A stretch of DNA of 16,028 nt from an uncultured Gammaproteobacteria bacterium. GTDB taxonomy: Bacteria > Pseudomonadota > Gammaproteobacteria > Arenicellales > UBA868. The DNA lies in contig CAJXBY010000047.1 of assembly GCA_913051905.1 (NCBI GenBank), forward strand, positions 1-16,028, written 5' to 3'. This document shows positions 7,599 through 14,035 of this stretch, piece by piece; positions within the stretch are counted from its first letter, which is position 1, and each line of letters begins with the position of its first letter. The translations under genes were made by a program, and so were the position numbers. Under the pieces are notes generated by a model. That model was not told where the DNA came from. It did no database searches and worked only from the letters and a program-made list of their open reading frames with translations.

Positions 7599-9920
7599 TC
7601 AGCGCCACTGCTTCTCATCCGCGATCCACGCCCCTCCGGGCAACGGACCCGCTTTTGAGAACGCATCGACCAGGTTGGCGAGCAATTTCGATACATTGTT
7701 AACAAAGCCGTTACAAGGCAGCGCCTGGCCAAAGGCGATCGAGCCAGTTGAAAACACCGCACCATGATTGGAAGACGTGAAATACACCATGTCAGCTCTG
7801 ATTCGATGATCGTAGGACCCTGTCATTCCAGGAAAGGCATACAGCACCTCTTCGCAGACCAGCATGTAGTTGTCCGTGTGTCCGCCTGAGGATGCGATGA
7901 TTTTTGCATGTGGCGGAGTGCCTTTCTCCAGATCATAGCGATCCATTTCGATACCGCCGGCCGCCCCGTGGGCCAGGCCAAAGTCACCAATGATCTCTCC
8001 TTCGATTCCGTCGGTCATCCACGATACCGTGCGGTGCCAACTGTCTGGCATACGCCGGAAAGGACGGCATGATTCAAAACCCTGGGAGATAAAACCCACG
8101 CCCAGTGCTTTCTGGGGCGGCCGACCGAGATTCTTCCAGAGCCCCCCTTTCTGTCCGGTGGTCTGCATATAATGTTCGCCCGGTTTTGCGTTCCAGGCCC
8201 GCATTCCGGAATCCAGTTTGCGTACCTCCATGCACCAGGGTTCATCCTTACAGAAATCCACGTTCCAGTAATAGCCGTTGCCACCCATGTAGATCAACCG
8301 TCCTCCACCTGCGACAAAATCCTCGGTCCCATCCAGCATGGTCTCGGAATAGTATTCTGGATGAGTACCGGTGATAACGCACTTGTAGGGTGATAGTGCA
8401 GCAACTCCTTCCTTATGCAGGTCCTCGTCCGTCAGCACCTCGTAATCATAGTTGCAATGCTCCAGCCAGGCGACTATGGAAAGATCGGCAGGAAACTGCC
8501 AAGTTACCCCGCTCATCGTCTGACGGTATTTAGGGCGCATGGCCACTATTGGCCGACGGTAGGACGAGTAACATACCCCCGCGCCATCCCGGTGGTGATC
8601 ATAGGTCGACAAGCCAAATTCAGGACTCTGATAAACCTCGATGTCGATGTCAGACACTATCGGTGTTTGTCCAACAATGGGCTGGGCCATCTGGGCATCG
8701 AAAGTGAGGTGATCATTGGCATAGGCCAGGTAGCTGGCAGTGGGAATGAGCAATGCGATCGGCGCTTTCGGTATTTTGGCCCGGACGAAAAACACCAGAT
8801 ATTCCTCGCCGAGTCCGGTCCCGTCGCCGGCGCACAGGCGAATCGCATAAACCCCACTTTTAAGATTTTCGGGAATCGTCAATCGGTTCGTCACATCCCA
8901 GCCGCAATCGATTATTGAATCATCATGCAACTCGATACCGCCGTATTCCTCCGGTGCCAGTCGGAAACAGTCGTTACGACCGTTCCAGTTCCAGCCGGTC
9001 TGTGCCCGAACCGGTTTATTGATGCCGGTGGCATGCAAACCATGCGGGCCAGTATCCGTGACGGTGTCACCAATACCGGTATCGGTGTAACCGACGGTCG
9101 TATCCCAGTACGCAAGAATGTCATTCTCGGGTGGTTTTCCGCCCGCACAGATTTGATCGAATTCGGATCGGGACAGGACCCGCGAGACGATCCCCGGACG
9201 GTCGATCTTGCCTGAATAAAGTTCGTTGACGAACTTTCCACGGTTACTGTGATAATCCCATGTCCCCCCGACCAGAAAAGAAATGTCAGGGGCATGTTCC
9301 GGCTTGAAACGCAGGACCTCGGAAACATGTGAGTCGTAATCCATGGGCGTGACCTTGCCCCAGAGCGAGTTATACCGGTTCACCACACCCGCCTGGTACA
9401 GCGTCGCTCTGCCTGTGGCTGCATCATAGGAAGCGCCAACGAAGTACCAGATATGACGCTGCAGAGGTATCTCTGCCTCAACGTGGTCGAACTCTTTTCC
9501 GTCCCCTACGATAAATAGAAGCTTCCCTGTGGGTTCAATACCGATACCGTAACCGACAGAATTGTAGTCGTCGTAACGGCCGAAAACAGCTTGAGCACCC
9601 ACTTTAGGGTGTAGTGAGGGCCAAATGTAGGCAAACATCGAAAAACTGCCATCTACGCAGAGGCGGTTCTCAGGGTCTGCAACCTGCAGGTAGGAGCCCA
9701 CCTGGGTATATTGTTTCTTGACCTCCCAGGTCCCGTTGATTTCGCAGTCGACCTCTTCTTCAATAAATCCGGGACCATCCGGATGCTGGTCACCGTGGAT
9801 AAGGCGTACGAGCTGAGCCTCCGCGGTGCTTGTTCCGTCAGCCGTGACATGAAACGTCTGTTCGTCCCCCGGTCGAACGGAAATATTGTTGCAGTAACCG
9901 AACAGCTTAACCTCTGCCAT
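7599..9920 (-). CDS. dmfA2: N,N-dimethylformamidase-type large (beta) subunit
   Basis: 773 residues, against about 760 in the Paracoccus DMFase large subunit as I recall it. Known DMFase hydrolyses N,N-dimethylformamide to dimethylamine and formate. The order of parts matches: an N-terminal beta region, a LamG/concanavalin-like domain (about 88-260, e.g. MFAYIW, KLLFIVGDG), then the catalytic domain from about 385. The DMFase iron site is two Tyr and one Glu (remembered as Y399, Y440, E521); here Tyr400 in YLAYAND, Tyr440 in LSTYDHHRDG and Glu522 in TGTHPEYY fall at practically the same numbers, with His520 beside the Glu. The region around MGGNGYYW is also typical. ATG 9920 has CGAGGA upstream. 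The partner small subunit is the C-terminal domain of the preceding gene. Homologues outside Paracoccus may act on other amides, so the substrate is open. Confidence 0.9.
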   Translation of the reverse strand: MAEVKLFGYCNNISVRPGDEQTFHVTADGTSTAEAQLVRLIHGDQHPDGPGFIEEEVDCEINGTWEVKKQYTQVGSYLQVADPENRLCVDGSFSMFAYIWPSLHPKVGAQAVFGRYDDYNSVGYGIGIEPTGKLLFIVGDGKEFDHVEAEIPLQRHIWYFVGASYDAATGRATLYQAGVVNRYNSLWGKVTPMDYDSHVSEVLRFKPEHAPDISFLVGGTWDYHSNRGKFVNELYSGKIDRPGIVSRVLSRSEFDQICAGGKPPENDILAYWDTTVGYTDTGIGDTVTDTGPHGLHATGINKPVRAQTGWNWNGRNDCFRLAPEEYGGIELHDDSIIDCGWDVTNRLTIPENLKSGVYAIRLCAGDGTGLGEEYLVFFVRAKIPKAPIALLIPTASYLAYANDHLTFDAQMAQPIVGQTPIVSDIDIEVYQSPEFGLSTYDHHRDGAGVCYSSYRRPIVAMRPKYRQTMSGVTWQFPADLSIVAWLEHCNYDYEVLTDEDLHKEGVAALSPYKCVITGTHPEYYSETMLDGTEDFVAGGGRLIYMGGNGYYWNVDFCKDEPWCMEVRKLDSGMRAWNAKPGEHYMQTTGQKGGLWKNLGRPPQKALGVGFISQGFESCRPFRRMPDSWHRTVSWMTDGIEGEIIGDFGLAHGAAGGIEMDRYDLEKGTPPHAKIIASSGGHTDNYMLVCEEVLYAFPGMTGSYDHRIRADMVYFTSSNHGAVFSTGSIAFGQALPCNGFVNNVSKLLANLVDAFSKAGPLPGGAWIADEKQWR

Positions 9921-10001
9921 GCCTTATTCCTCGTTAATGGCGCAACATCATTCGTACAGACACCGGCCTCAGCGACTCCAACTGGCCAGCTTCCCTCCCT
10001 C

Positions 10002-10367
10002 CTACGATTCCAGCAGATCCTGAATCCGGCGCGTGAATACACCAACGTACGCGTCTTCCTGGCTGGCATAAATTTTGTCCTCCACCAGCCGCGGTGCAAC
10101 GCCAGGTATACCTGACAGCGCTACGATTTGATAAGCCTTGAACGGTTCAACACATTTGATCGCATATTTATCGACCATCGGCTGGCGTCGGAAGTAGGTG
10201 AGCAGCCTCTCCAAGGCCTCGCTGTGCTGACCCAGCGGCTTGTTCTTGAATTCCTCAATGACCTCGTCGGTGACTAGCGTTTTCAGAAAATCTCGCTGGT
10301 TCTTGTCGTACCGACGAAACGCCAGTTCATCTTTATCCCGGACTTCGGTCGCTTCTTCAGGCAGCAT
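10002..10367 (-). CDS. dmfA1: Candidate internal start giving free DMFase small subunit (nested in the livM fusion)
   Basis: Codon 424 of the long frame is ATG (10365-10367), preceded by AGGAGG with a 4-base gap. Starting here gives 121 residues, close to the roughly 130 of the known DMFase alpha subunit, and it begins exactly where homology to that subunit begins, just after a Lys/Arg/Glu-rich linker. The domain is acidic and helical by composition and contains YFRRQP and a C-terminal RRIQDLLES. The DMFase alpha subunit packs on the large subunit and is needed for the active alpha2beta2-type unit, so a free copy would make sense. Whether the cell makes the fusion, this short form, or both cannot be decided from sequence. 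Confidence 0.55.
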   Translation of the reverse strand: MLPEEATEVRDKDELAFRRYDKNQRDFLKTLVTDEVIEEFKNKPLGQHSEALERLLTYFRRQPMVDKYAIKCVEPFKAYQIVALSGIPGVAPRLVEDKIYASQEDAYVGVFTRRIQDLLES

Positions 10368-11636
10368 CTCGCCTCCTTTCTCGGCACGGGCCGAACGGTG
10401 TTCACTTTTCTTTTTGTCTCTCCACACGCGGAACTGAGCCTTGATACCAAACACACCGCCGCGCAGAAACAAAACCACAAATAACATCAATACGCCTATC
10501 AGCACTATTCTCAATGGCCCCAAATCAATCAGCACCCGATCGATAAACACCACAATCAATGTCCCCAGCACTGCACCCTCGGCTCTGCCCAGACCACCGA
10601 TCACCAGCATCGCCAAACCCATGGCCACGGTGTCAAAGCCAAACAGGTTCGGCGATGCACCACGAAAATGTGTCGCATAGAACGCACCGATCACACCCAG
10701 CGCGGCTGAAGAGATCAGAAATACCTGGATTCGGGCGACCCGGTAATTCACACCAGTTGCCTCGGCAAAGGCCTCCCTTTTCTCCGGTGCCATTCGCAGA
10801 ATACGCCCCAACCGCTTGCCATTGATAAAACGGAACAGTATCAACGCCGCGACAAGTACTGTTGCCGCTGCGTAGTACCCTAAACGCAACTGATCGAACT
10901 CATCCCAGGCCTCCGGTATGTAGGACGCCGCTCCATATAGCCCTCCGATCTCTGAACCAAAAGCCTTGGACTGGATAATGTAGACACGGCACAATTCGAC
11001 GACCCCCAGGGTCAGCAGCGCATAATAAAAACCTTCAAGACGCACCGCTGGTATGGCGATCAGTATTCCGAAGGCAAGACCGATGAGGCCCCCGACCATC
11101 AGCATCAGTGGAATCGGCAGTCCGAAGTGGATCGAGAGATAAGCAGAACCGTACGCCCCGGCGCCAACAACAGCATATGTTGCGAGCGAGTAAATACCTG
11201 CCGTGCCGATCACCAGCATCCAGCACAAGTTGATTGCCGCATAGATCGAGAACACTGCGGCCGCCGACAGGAGCACCCGTTGGTTCCCCTCCGGCATCAC
11301 AAATGGCGCCAGCATCAGCGCTATAAACCCCAGCATCCACCAGATCGGTCGTTTATCGACGATGGTTTTCTCACGATGCAGTGTCTTGGGATTGTATTCC
11401 CCGCGAAATCGCAACACGGTGCGCCGGGTCGGAAAGTACCGCACCTTGTTCCATAACCTCTTTCCGTGTCCCGGCCACTTGTAGTAATACCGTAAACGCC
11501 CGACCGGATGGGTCGGCACCTTGTACTCGCGGGCGGCGTCCCAACTGCTCTCCGGGGAGCGCCACTCATTGGTGGGGATCTCATCAATGGGACCTTTCGG
11601 GTCCCAAGTCGAATAAGGATCTTTCCAGGTCGCCAT
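10002..11636 (-). CDS. LivM-type ABC permease fused in frame to a DMFase small-subunit (DmfA1-like) domain
   Basis: 544 residues, where LivM permeases usually have 300-430. Three parts are visible. Residues 1-96 form a soluble, Trp/Tyr/Pro- and Arg-rich extension. Residues 97-400 are a hydrophobic LivM permease with the cytoplasmic coupling loop (about 275-305, ILRMAPEKREAFAEATGVN) and the typical MLVIGGLGRAEGAVLG segment. Residues 401-423 are a charged linker, and 424-544 a soluble domain. That last domain matches the Paracoccus DMFase alpha subunit as I recall it: LLTYFRRQP against HNYFRMQP, a Tyr-rich KAYQI against DAYRI, and VFTRRIQD against VFLRRIED, in the same order and spacing. The gene starts 5 bp after livH and is followed 81 bp later by the large subunit. 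No stop separates the parts; an internal start at 10367 is described separately. Confidence 0.88.
   Translation of the reverse strand: MATWKDPYSTWDPKGPIDEIPTNEWRSPESSWDAAREYKVPTHPVGRLRYYYKWPGHGKRLWNKVRYFPTRRTVLRFRGEYNPKTLHREKTIVDKRPIWWMLGFIALMLAPFVMPEGNQRVLLSAAAVFSIYAAINLCWMLVIGTAGIYSLATYAVVGAGAYGSAYLSIHFGLPIPLMLMVGGLIGLAFGILIAIPAVRLEGFYYALLTLGVVELCRVYIIQSKAFGSEIGGLYGAASYIPEAWDEFDQLRLGYYAAATVLVAALILFRFINGKRLGRILRMAPEKREAFAEATGVNYRVARIQVFLISSAALGVIGAFYATHFRGASPNLFGFDTVAMGLAMLVIGGLGRAEGAVLGTLIVVFIDRVLIDLGPLRIVLIGVLMLFVVLFLRGGVFGIKAQFRVWRDKKKSEHRSARAEKGGEMLPEEATEVRDKDELAFRRYDKNQRDFLKTLVTDEVIEEFKNKPLGQHSEALERLLTYFRRQPMVDKYAIKCVEPFKAYQIVALSGIPGVAPRLVEDKIYASQEDAYVGVFTRRIQDLLES
10372..10377 (-). promoter_or_regulatory. 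Consensus Shine-Dalgarno inside the livM fusion frame
   Basis: The minus strand reads AAAGGAGGCGAG and then ATG. It encodes Lys-Gly-Gly-Glu in the long frame. Full AGGAGG sites are otherwise seen here only before true starts (15321-15326 and 15578-15583). The 4-base spacing is slightly short. Confidence 0.55.
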
Positions 11637-11641
11637 GCGGT

Positions 11642-12523
11642 CTAGGCTTCGCGCGCCTTGTCGAGAATTCCTGCAATACCGCGGGGGCGAATCAGCAGGA
11701 TCAGAATGATCAAGCCAAACTGGGTAATCAGCACATATTGACCACCCCAGAAACGGGAGGTCATGGCTTCATTGATCCCCAGGATCACAGCGGCAATCAC
11801 GACGCCCGTAACCGATCCCAATCCACCGCACAATGCAACGCTGAGGCCTTTGATCATCGGTGTAATGCCGCCGAAAGCCTGAAGGTAATAGGTCTGCGAG
11901 AGCAATACGGACGCAAGCCCTGCGAGACCACCTGTAATTGCCATTACATAAAAGCCGGTGCGGCGGACACCGATGCCCACGATCGATGCTGCGTGCGGGT
12001 TCTGCATCATGGCTCGAATTTCGAGTCCCCGCCGGCTCGATTTCATCCAAAGCAATACCGCCGTCAGCATAAGAATGGACGTGACCACTGCGCCGACCTT
12101 GTCATAGGTCATGGTCGATCCAAAGACCTTGATCGAGCCATATCCGAACACCGGAGGAATATTCTTTACCCGCGGGCCGAAATACCATAACAACGCCTGT
12201 GTTCCGAACAGACTGATGGCCAACGTTGCAATCATGCCGCGGATCGTAAAGTTGGGCTTGTCGTGCAAGGGAATAAAGGCCAAGGCACAAACAATCACAC
12301 CCCCAAGCGCACCGGTGAGCACTCCGGATGCCAGAATCACGATCCCATTGTGGGAGATATGCTGGGCTGCCAGCCAGGCGCCATATCCGGCAAACGAGAA
12401 AATAAAGCCGAAAGACATGTTGATCAAGCCGAGACTCGACCAGGTGATGGACACACCGATGGCCAGCGTGCCGTAAATACACGCCAGCACTATGGCGTTG
12501 ATGATCACATAACTCCAGTCCAC
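11642..12523 (-). CDS. livH: Branched-chain amino acid/amide-type ABC permease LivH
   Basis: 293 residues, standard for LivH, one of the two membrane subunits of a HAAT-type importer. Hydrophobic spans run throughout, opening with the typical IINAIVLACIYGTLAIGVSI. The INMSFGFIFSFAGYGAW stretch matches the canonical 'N-x-x-x-G-x-x-x-x-x-G' LivH region. The coupling loop is near SSRRGLEIRAMMQNPHAASIVGIGVRR, and the family ending VIAAVILGINEAM plus IRPRGIAGI is present. The start is GTG at 12523, with GAGAGG 8 bases upstream inside the end of livF; the gap to the livF stop is 3 bp and to the next gene 5 bp, so translation is probably coupled. The substrate is set by the binding protein. Confidence 0.94.
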   Translation of the reverse strand: MDWSYVIINAIVLACIYGTLAIGVSITWSSLGLINMSFGFIFSFAGYGAWLAAQHISHNGIVILASGVLTGALGGVIVCALAFIPLHDKPNFTIRGMIATLAISLFGTQALLWYFGPRVKNIPPVFGYGSIKVFGSTMTYDKVGAVVTSILMLTAVLLWMKSSRRGLEIRAMMQNPHAASIVGIGVRRTGFYVMAITGGLAGLASVLLSQTYYLQAFGGITPMIKGLSVALCGGLGSVTGVVIAAVILGINEAMTSRFWGGQYVLITQFGLIILILLIRPRGIAGILDKAREA

Positions 12524-12526
12524 GTC

Positions 12527-13255
12527 TTATGCCTCTCTTTTTGTCTGATAGGCCAGCGATGCTGCGGCTTCACCCTTAAGCTTTCCCACGTGCATTCCGA
12601 TTATCCGGTCCACACGGCCGTCCAGCAGGGAGACGTTCTGTTCGGCAATCACCATCGCCGATTCGCCGAGCTCAATATCGAACAAGGCTTCTAGGACACT
12701 TTTCCCGAGCTTTGGCGCCAAGCCCAGTGTCGGTTCATCCACGAGGTAAAGAAACGCCTCGGCCATCAGGCCGCGGCCGATGGCCACCATGCGCCGCTCC
12801 CCACCGGACAATCGTCCCACTGGGGTATCCATTAACTTCTCTAGTGCCGGGAAGATCTGGAGAATCTCTTGGCGTCTGTGGGCGCGCTTCCGCCAGGCCG
12901 ATTTTGTGTAGGCACCACTGTCGAGATGGTCCCTGACACTGAGTCCCTGAAAGATCTCATCACCCTGTGGAATCAAGGCCAGGCCCTGATGAACGATCTG
13001 GTGGGTGTAGCGACCTGGCCCCTGACTCCGGTTACGGCCGATCTGTTTCTCCTTCAGCTTGATCGAGCCACGCTGCCAATGGGTCAGACCGGCGATCGCC
13101 AGAAAGAGCGTCGATTTGCCGTGACCGTTAAGCCCGACCAGACCGACTTTTTCACCGGCACTCACCCTAAGATCCAGATCGTGGATGACCCGCATCGGAC
13201 CGTATCCCGCCGACAGGCCTTCGATCTGCAGTACTGGAACAGGGTGATCAGTCAT
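12527..13255 (-). CDS. livF: ABC importer ATPase LivF
   Basis: 242 residues, normal for LivF, one of two cytoplasmic ATPases energising the HAAT importer. Walker A is GLNGHGKST (41-49), the Q-loop Gln is 97 (LIPQGDEIF), the signature LSGGE is at 149-153, Walker B ends in LVDEP with Glu174, and the switch position has Gln206 in IAEQNV, which is usual in LivF. All motifs are intact, in contrast to LivG. An insert-like stretch at about 68-90 (KEKQIGRNRSQGPGRYTHQ) makes the region after Walker A a little longer than usual. It starts at ATG 13255, 18 bp after livG, with no strong ribosome binding site, and ends 3 bp before livH. Confidence 0.95.
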   Translation of the reverse strand: MTDHPVPVLQIEGLSAGYGPMRVIHDLDLRVSAGEKVGLVGLNGHGKSTLFLAIAGLTHWQRGSIKLKEKQIGRNRSQGPGRYTHQIVHQGLALIPQGDEIFQGLSVRDHLDSGAYTKSAWRKRAHRRQEILQIFPALEKLMDTPVGRLSGGERRMVAIGRGLMAEAFLYLVDEPTLGLAPKLGKSVLEALFDIELGESAMVIAEQNVSLLDGRVDRIIGMHVGKLKGEAAASLAYQTKREA

Positions 13256-13273
13256 ACGATCGGGTGTGCAGTG

Positions 13274-14035
13274 TCAATGAACATCTTCAAAATAAGCAGC
13301 GCGGACCCTCGGGTCCTTAAGGACCGCGTCCAGATCGCCTTCAGAGATTTTTTCTCCGGCATCCATCACCATTACCCTGTCCGCAATGGTATCCAGCAGT
13401 TCGATCCGGTGTTCGACTATAACGATAGCCACGTTCAACTCCTTGGCCAGAATGCGAATCAAGTCATCGAACTCATCGACTTCTGAGTTGATCAATCCTG
13501 CCGCTGGCTCGTCCATCAGCAACAGTGGTGGTTTACGCATTATCAGACAGGAGAGCAGCAGTTTTCGGCGGTCCAGCGTGTCCAACTGGGCCGCTGGCAT
13601 ATCCGGGTCCGCAGAGAATCGCACCAACCGCGTAGCCCAAACAGCGTGCCAACGGTTCAGATACGGCTTGTGCGCCTGGCGCGCGGCCTTGAACACTTCC
13701 CCAACGGTCAACTCGTCCGGCACAACAGGAGTCTGGTAGGTTCGACCGATACCGATTCTTGCCCGCTGGTAGAGCGGCAAAGTGCTGACATCCTGACCCT
13801 TGAACATCACGCTACCGGACTTTGCGGGGAAACGTCCGCATAAGACTTCGAAAAGACTGGTCTTGCCCGCGCCATTGGGACCGATCACGCCGAGCACCTC
13901 TCCCTTGGCGACCTGCAGAGAGATGTCCTTCAGGATTTCTCGACCCCCCAGGTCGAGTGAGATGTCTTTGCACGCAAAAAGGGGGGCGTCAGGCGGGTGC
14001 TGCTCGTTCGCAGCACCCGCCGACGTTTCTACCAT
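13274..14035 (-). CDS. livG: ABC importer ATPase LivG with degenerate signature motif
   Basis: 253 residues, standard LivG length. Walker A GPNGAGKTS (52-60), Q-loop Gln101 (TYQTPVV), Walker B LLLMDEP (171-177) with the family's PAAGL, and the switch His209 (VEHRIELL) are present. The signature, normally LSYGQQ, reads LDTLDR at 151-156: in an ungapped alignment back from Walker B, the Ser is Asp152 and the Gly is Leu154. That loop contacts ATP bound at the partner's Walker A, so one of the two ATP sites is probably weak or inactive. ATG 14035 overlaps the end of the binding-protein gene (ATGGTAG), has little Shine-Dalgarno, and no other ATG, GTG or TTG lies between it and the conserved domain. 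A strong hairpin covers codons 5-15. Confidence 0.92.
   Translation of the reverse strand: MVETSAGAANEQHPPDAPLFACKDISLDLGGREILKDISLQVAKGEVLGVIGPNGAGKTSLFEVLCGRFPAKSGSVMFKGQDVSTLPLYQRARIGIGRTYQTPVVPDELTVGEVFKAARQAHKPYLNRWHAVWATRLVRFSADPDMPAAQLDTLDRRKLLLSCLIMRKPPLLLMDEPAAGLINSEVDEFDDLIRILAKELNVAIVIVEHRIELLDTIADRVMVMDAGEKISEGDLDAVLKDPRVRAAYFEDVH
13992..14021 (-). other. Perfect 12-bp hairpin at the binding-protein/livG junction
   Basis: GGCGGGTGCTGC (13992-14003) and GCAGCACCCGCC (14010-14021) are exact reverse complements around a 6-base loop. In the minus-strand mRNA the stem begins 7 bases after the stop of the solute-binding gene and is followed, after about 9 bases, by CCCCCCTTTTT (CCCCC then five U). 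It lies within the livG coding frame. Such stems after binding-protein genes commonly stabilise the upstream message or reduce read-through, giving more binding protein than ATPase; here it could also hinder livG initiation. Confidence 0.65.

Noticed and set aside
10002..11636. Possibility that the livM fusion is a sequencing error
   Set aside because: Not fully excluded, but a missed stop would need a single change in a well-formed in-frame linker; the frame itself does not shift and codon use stays even, so it is kept as a real fusion or an overlapping start.
11381..12190. Open frame of 269 codons on the plus strand opposite livM and livH
   Set aside because: It is antisense to two clear permease genes and its translation has low-complexity Cys, His, Arg and Asn content with no family resemblance.
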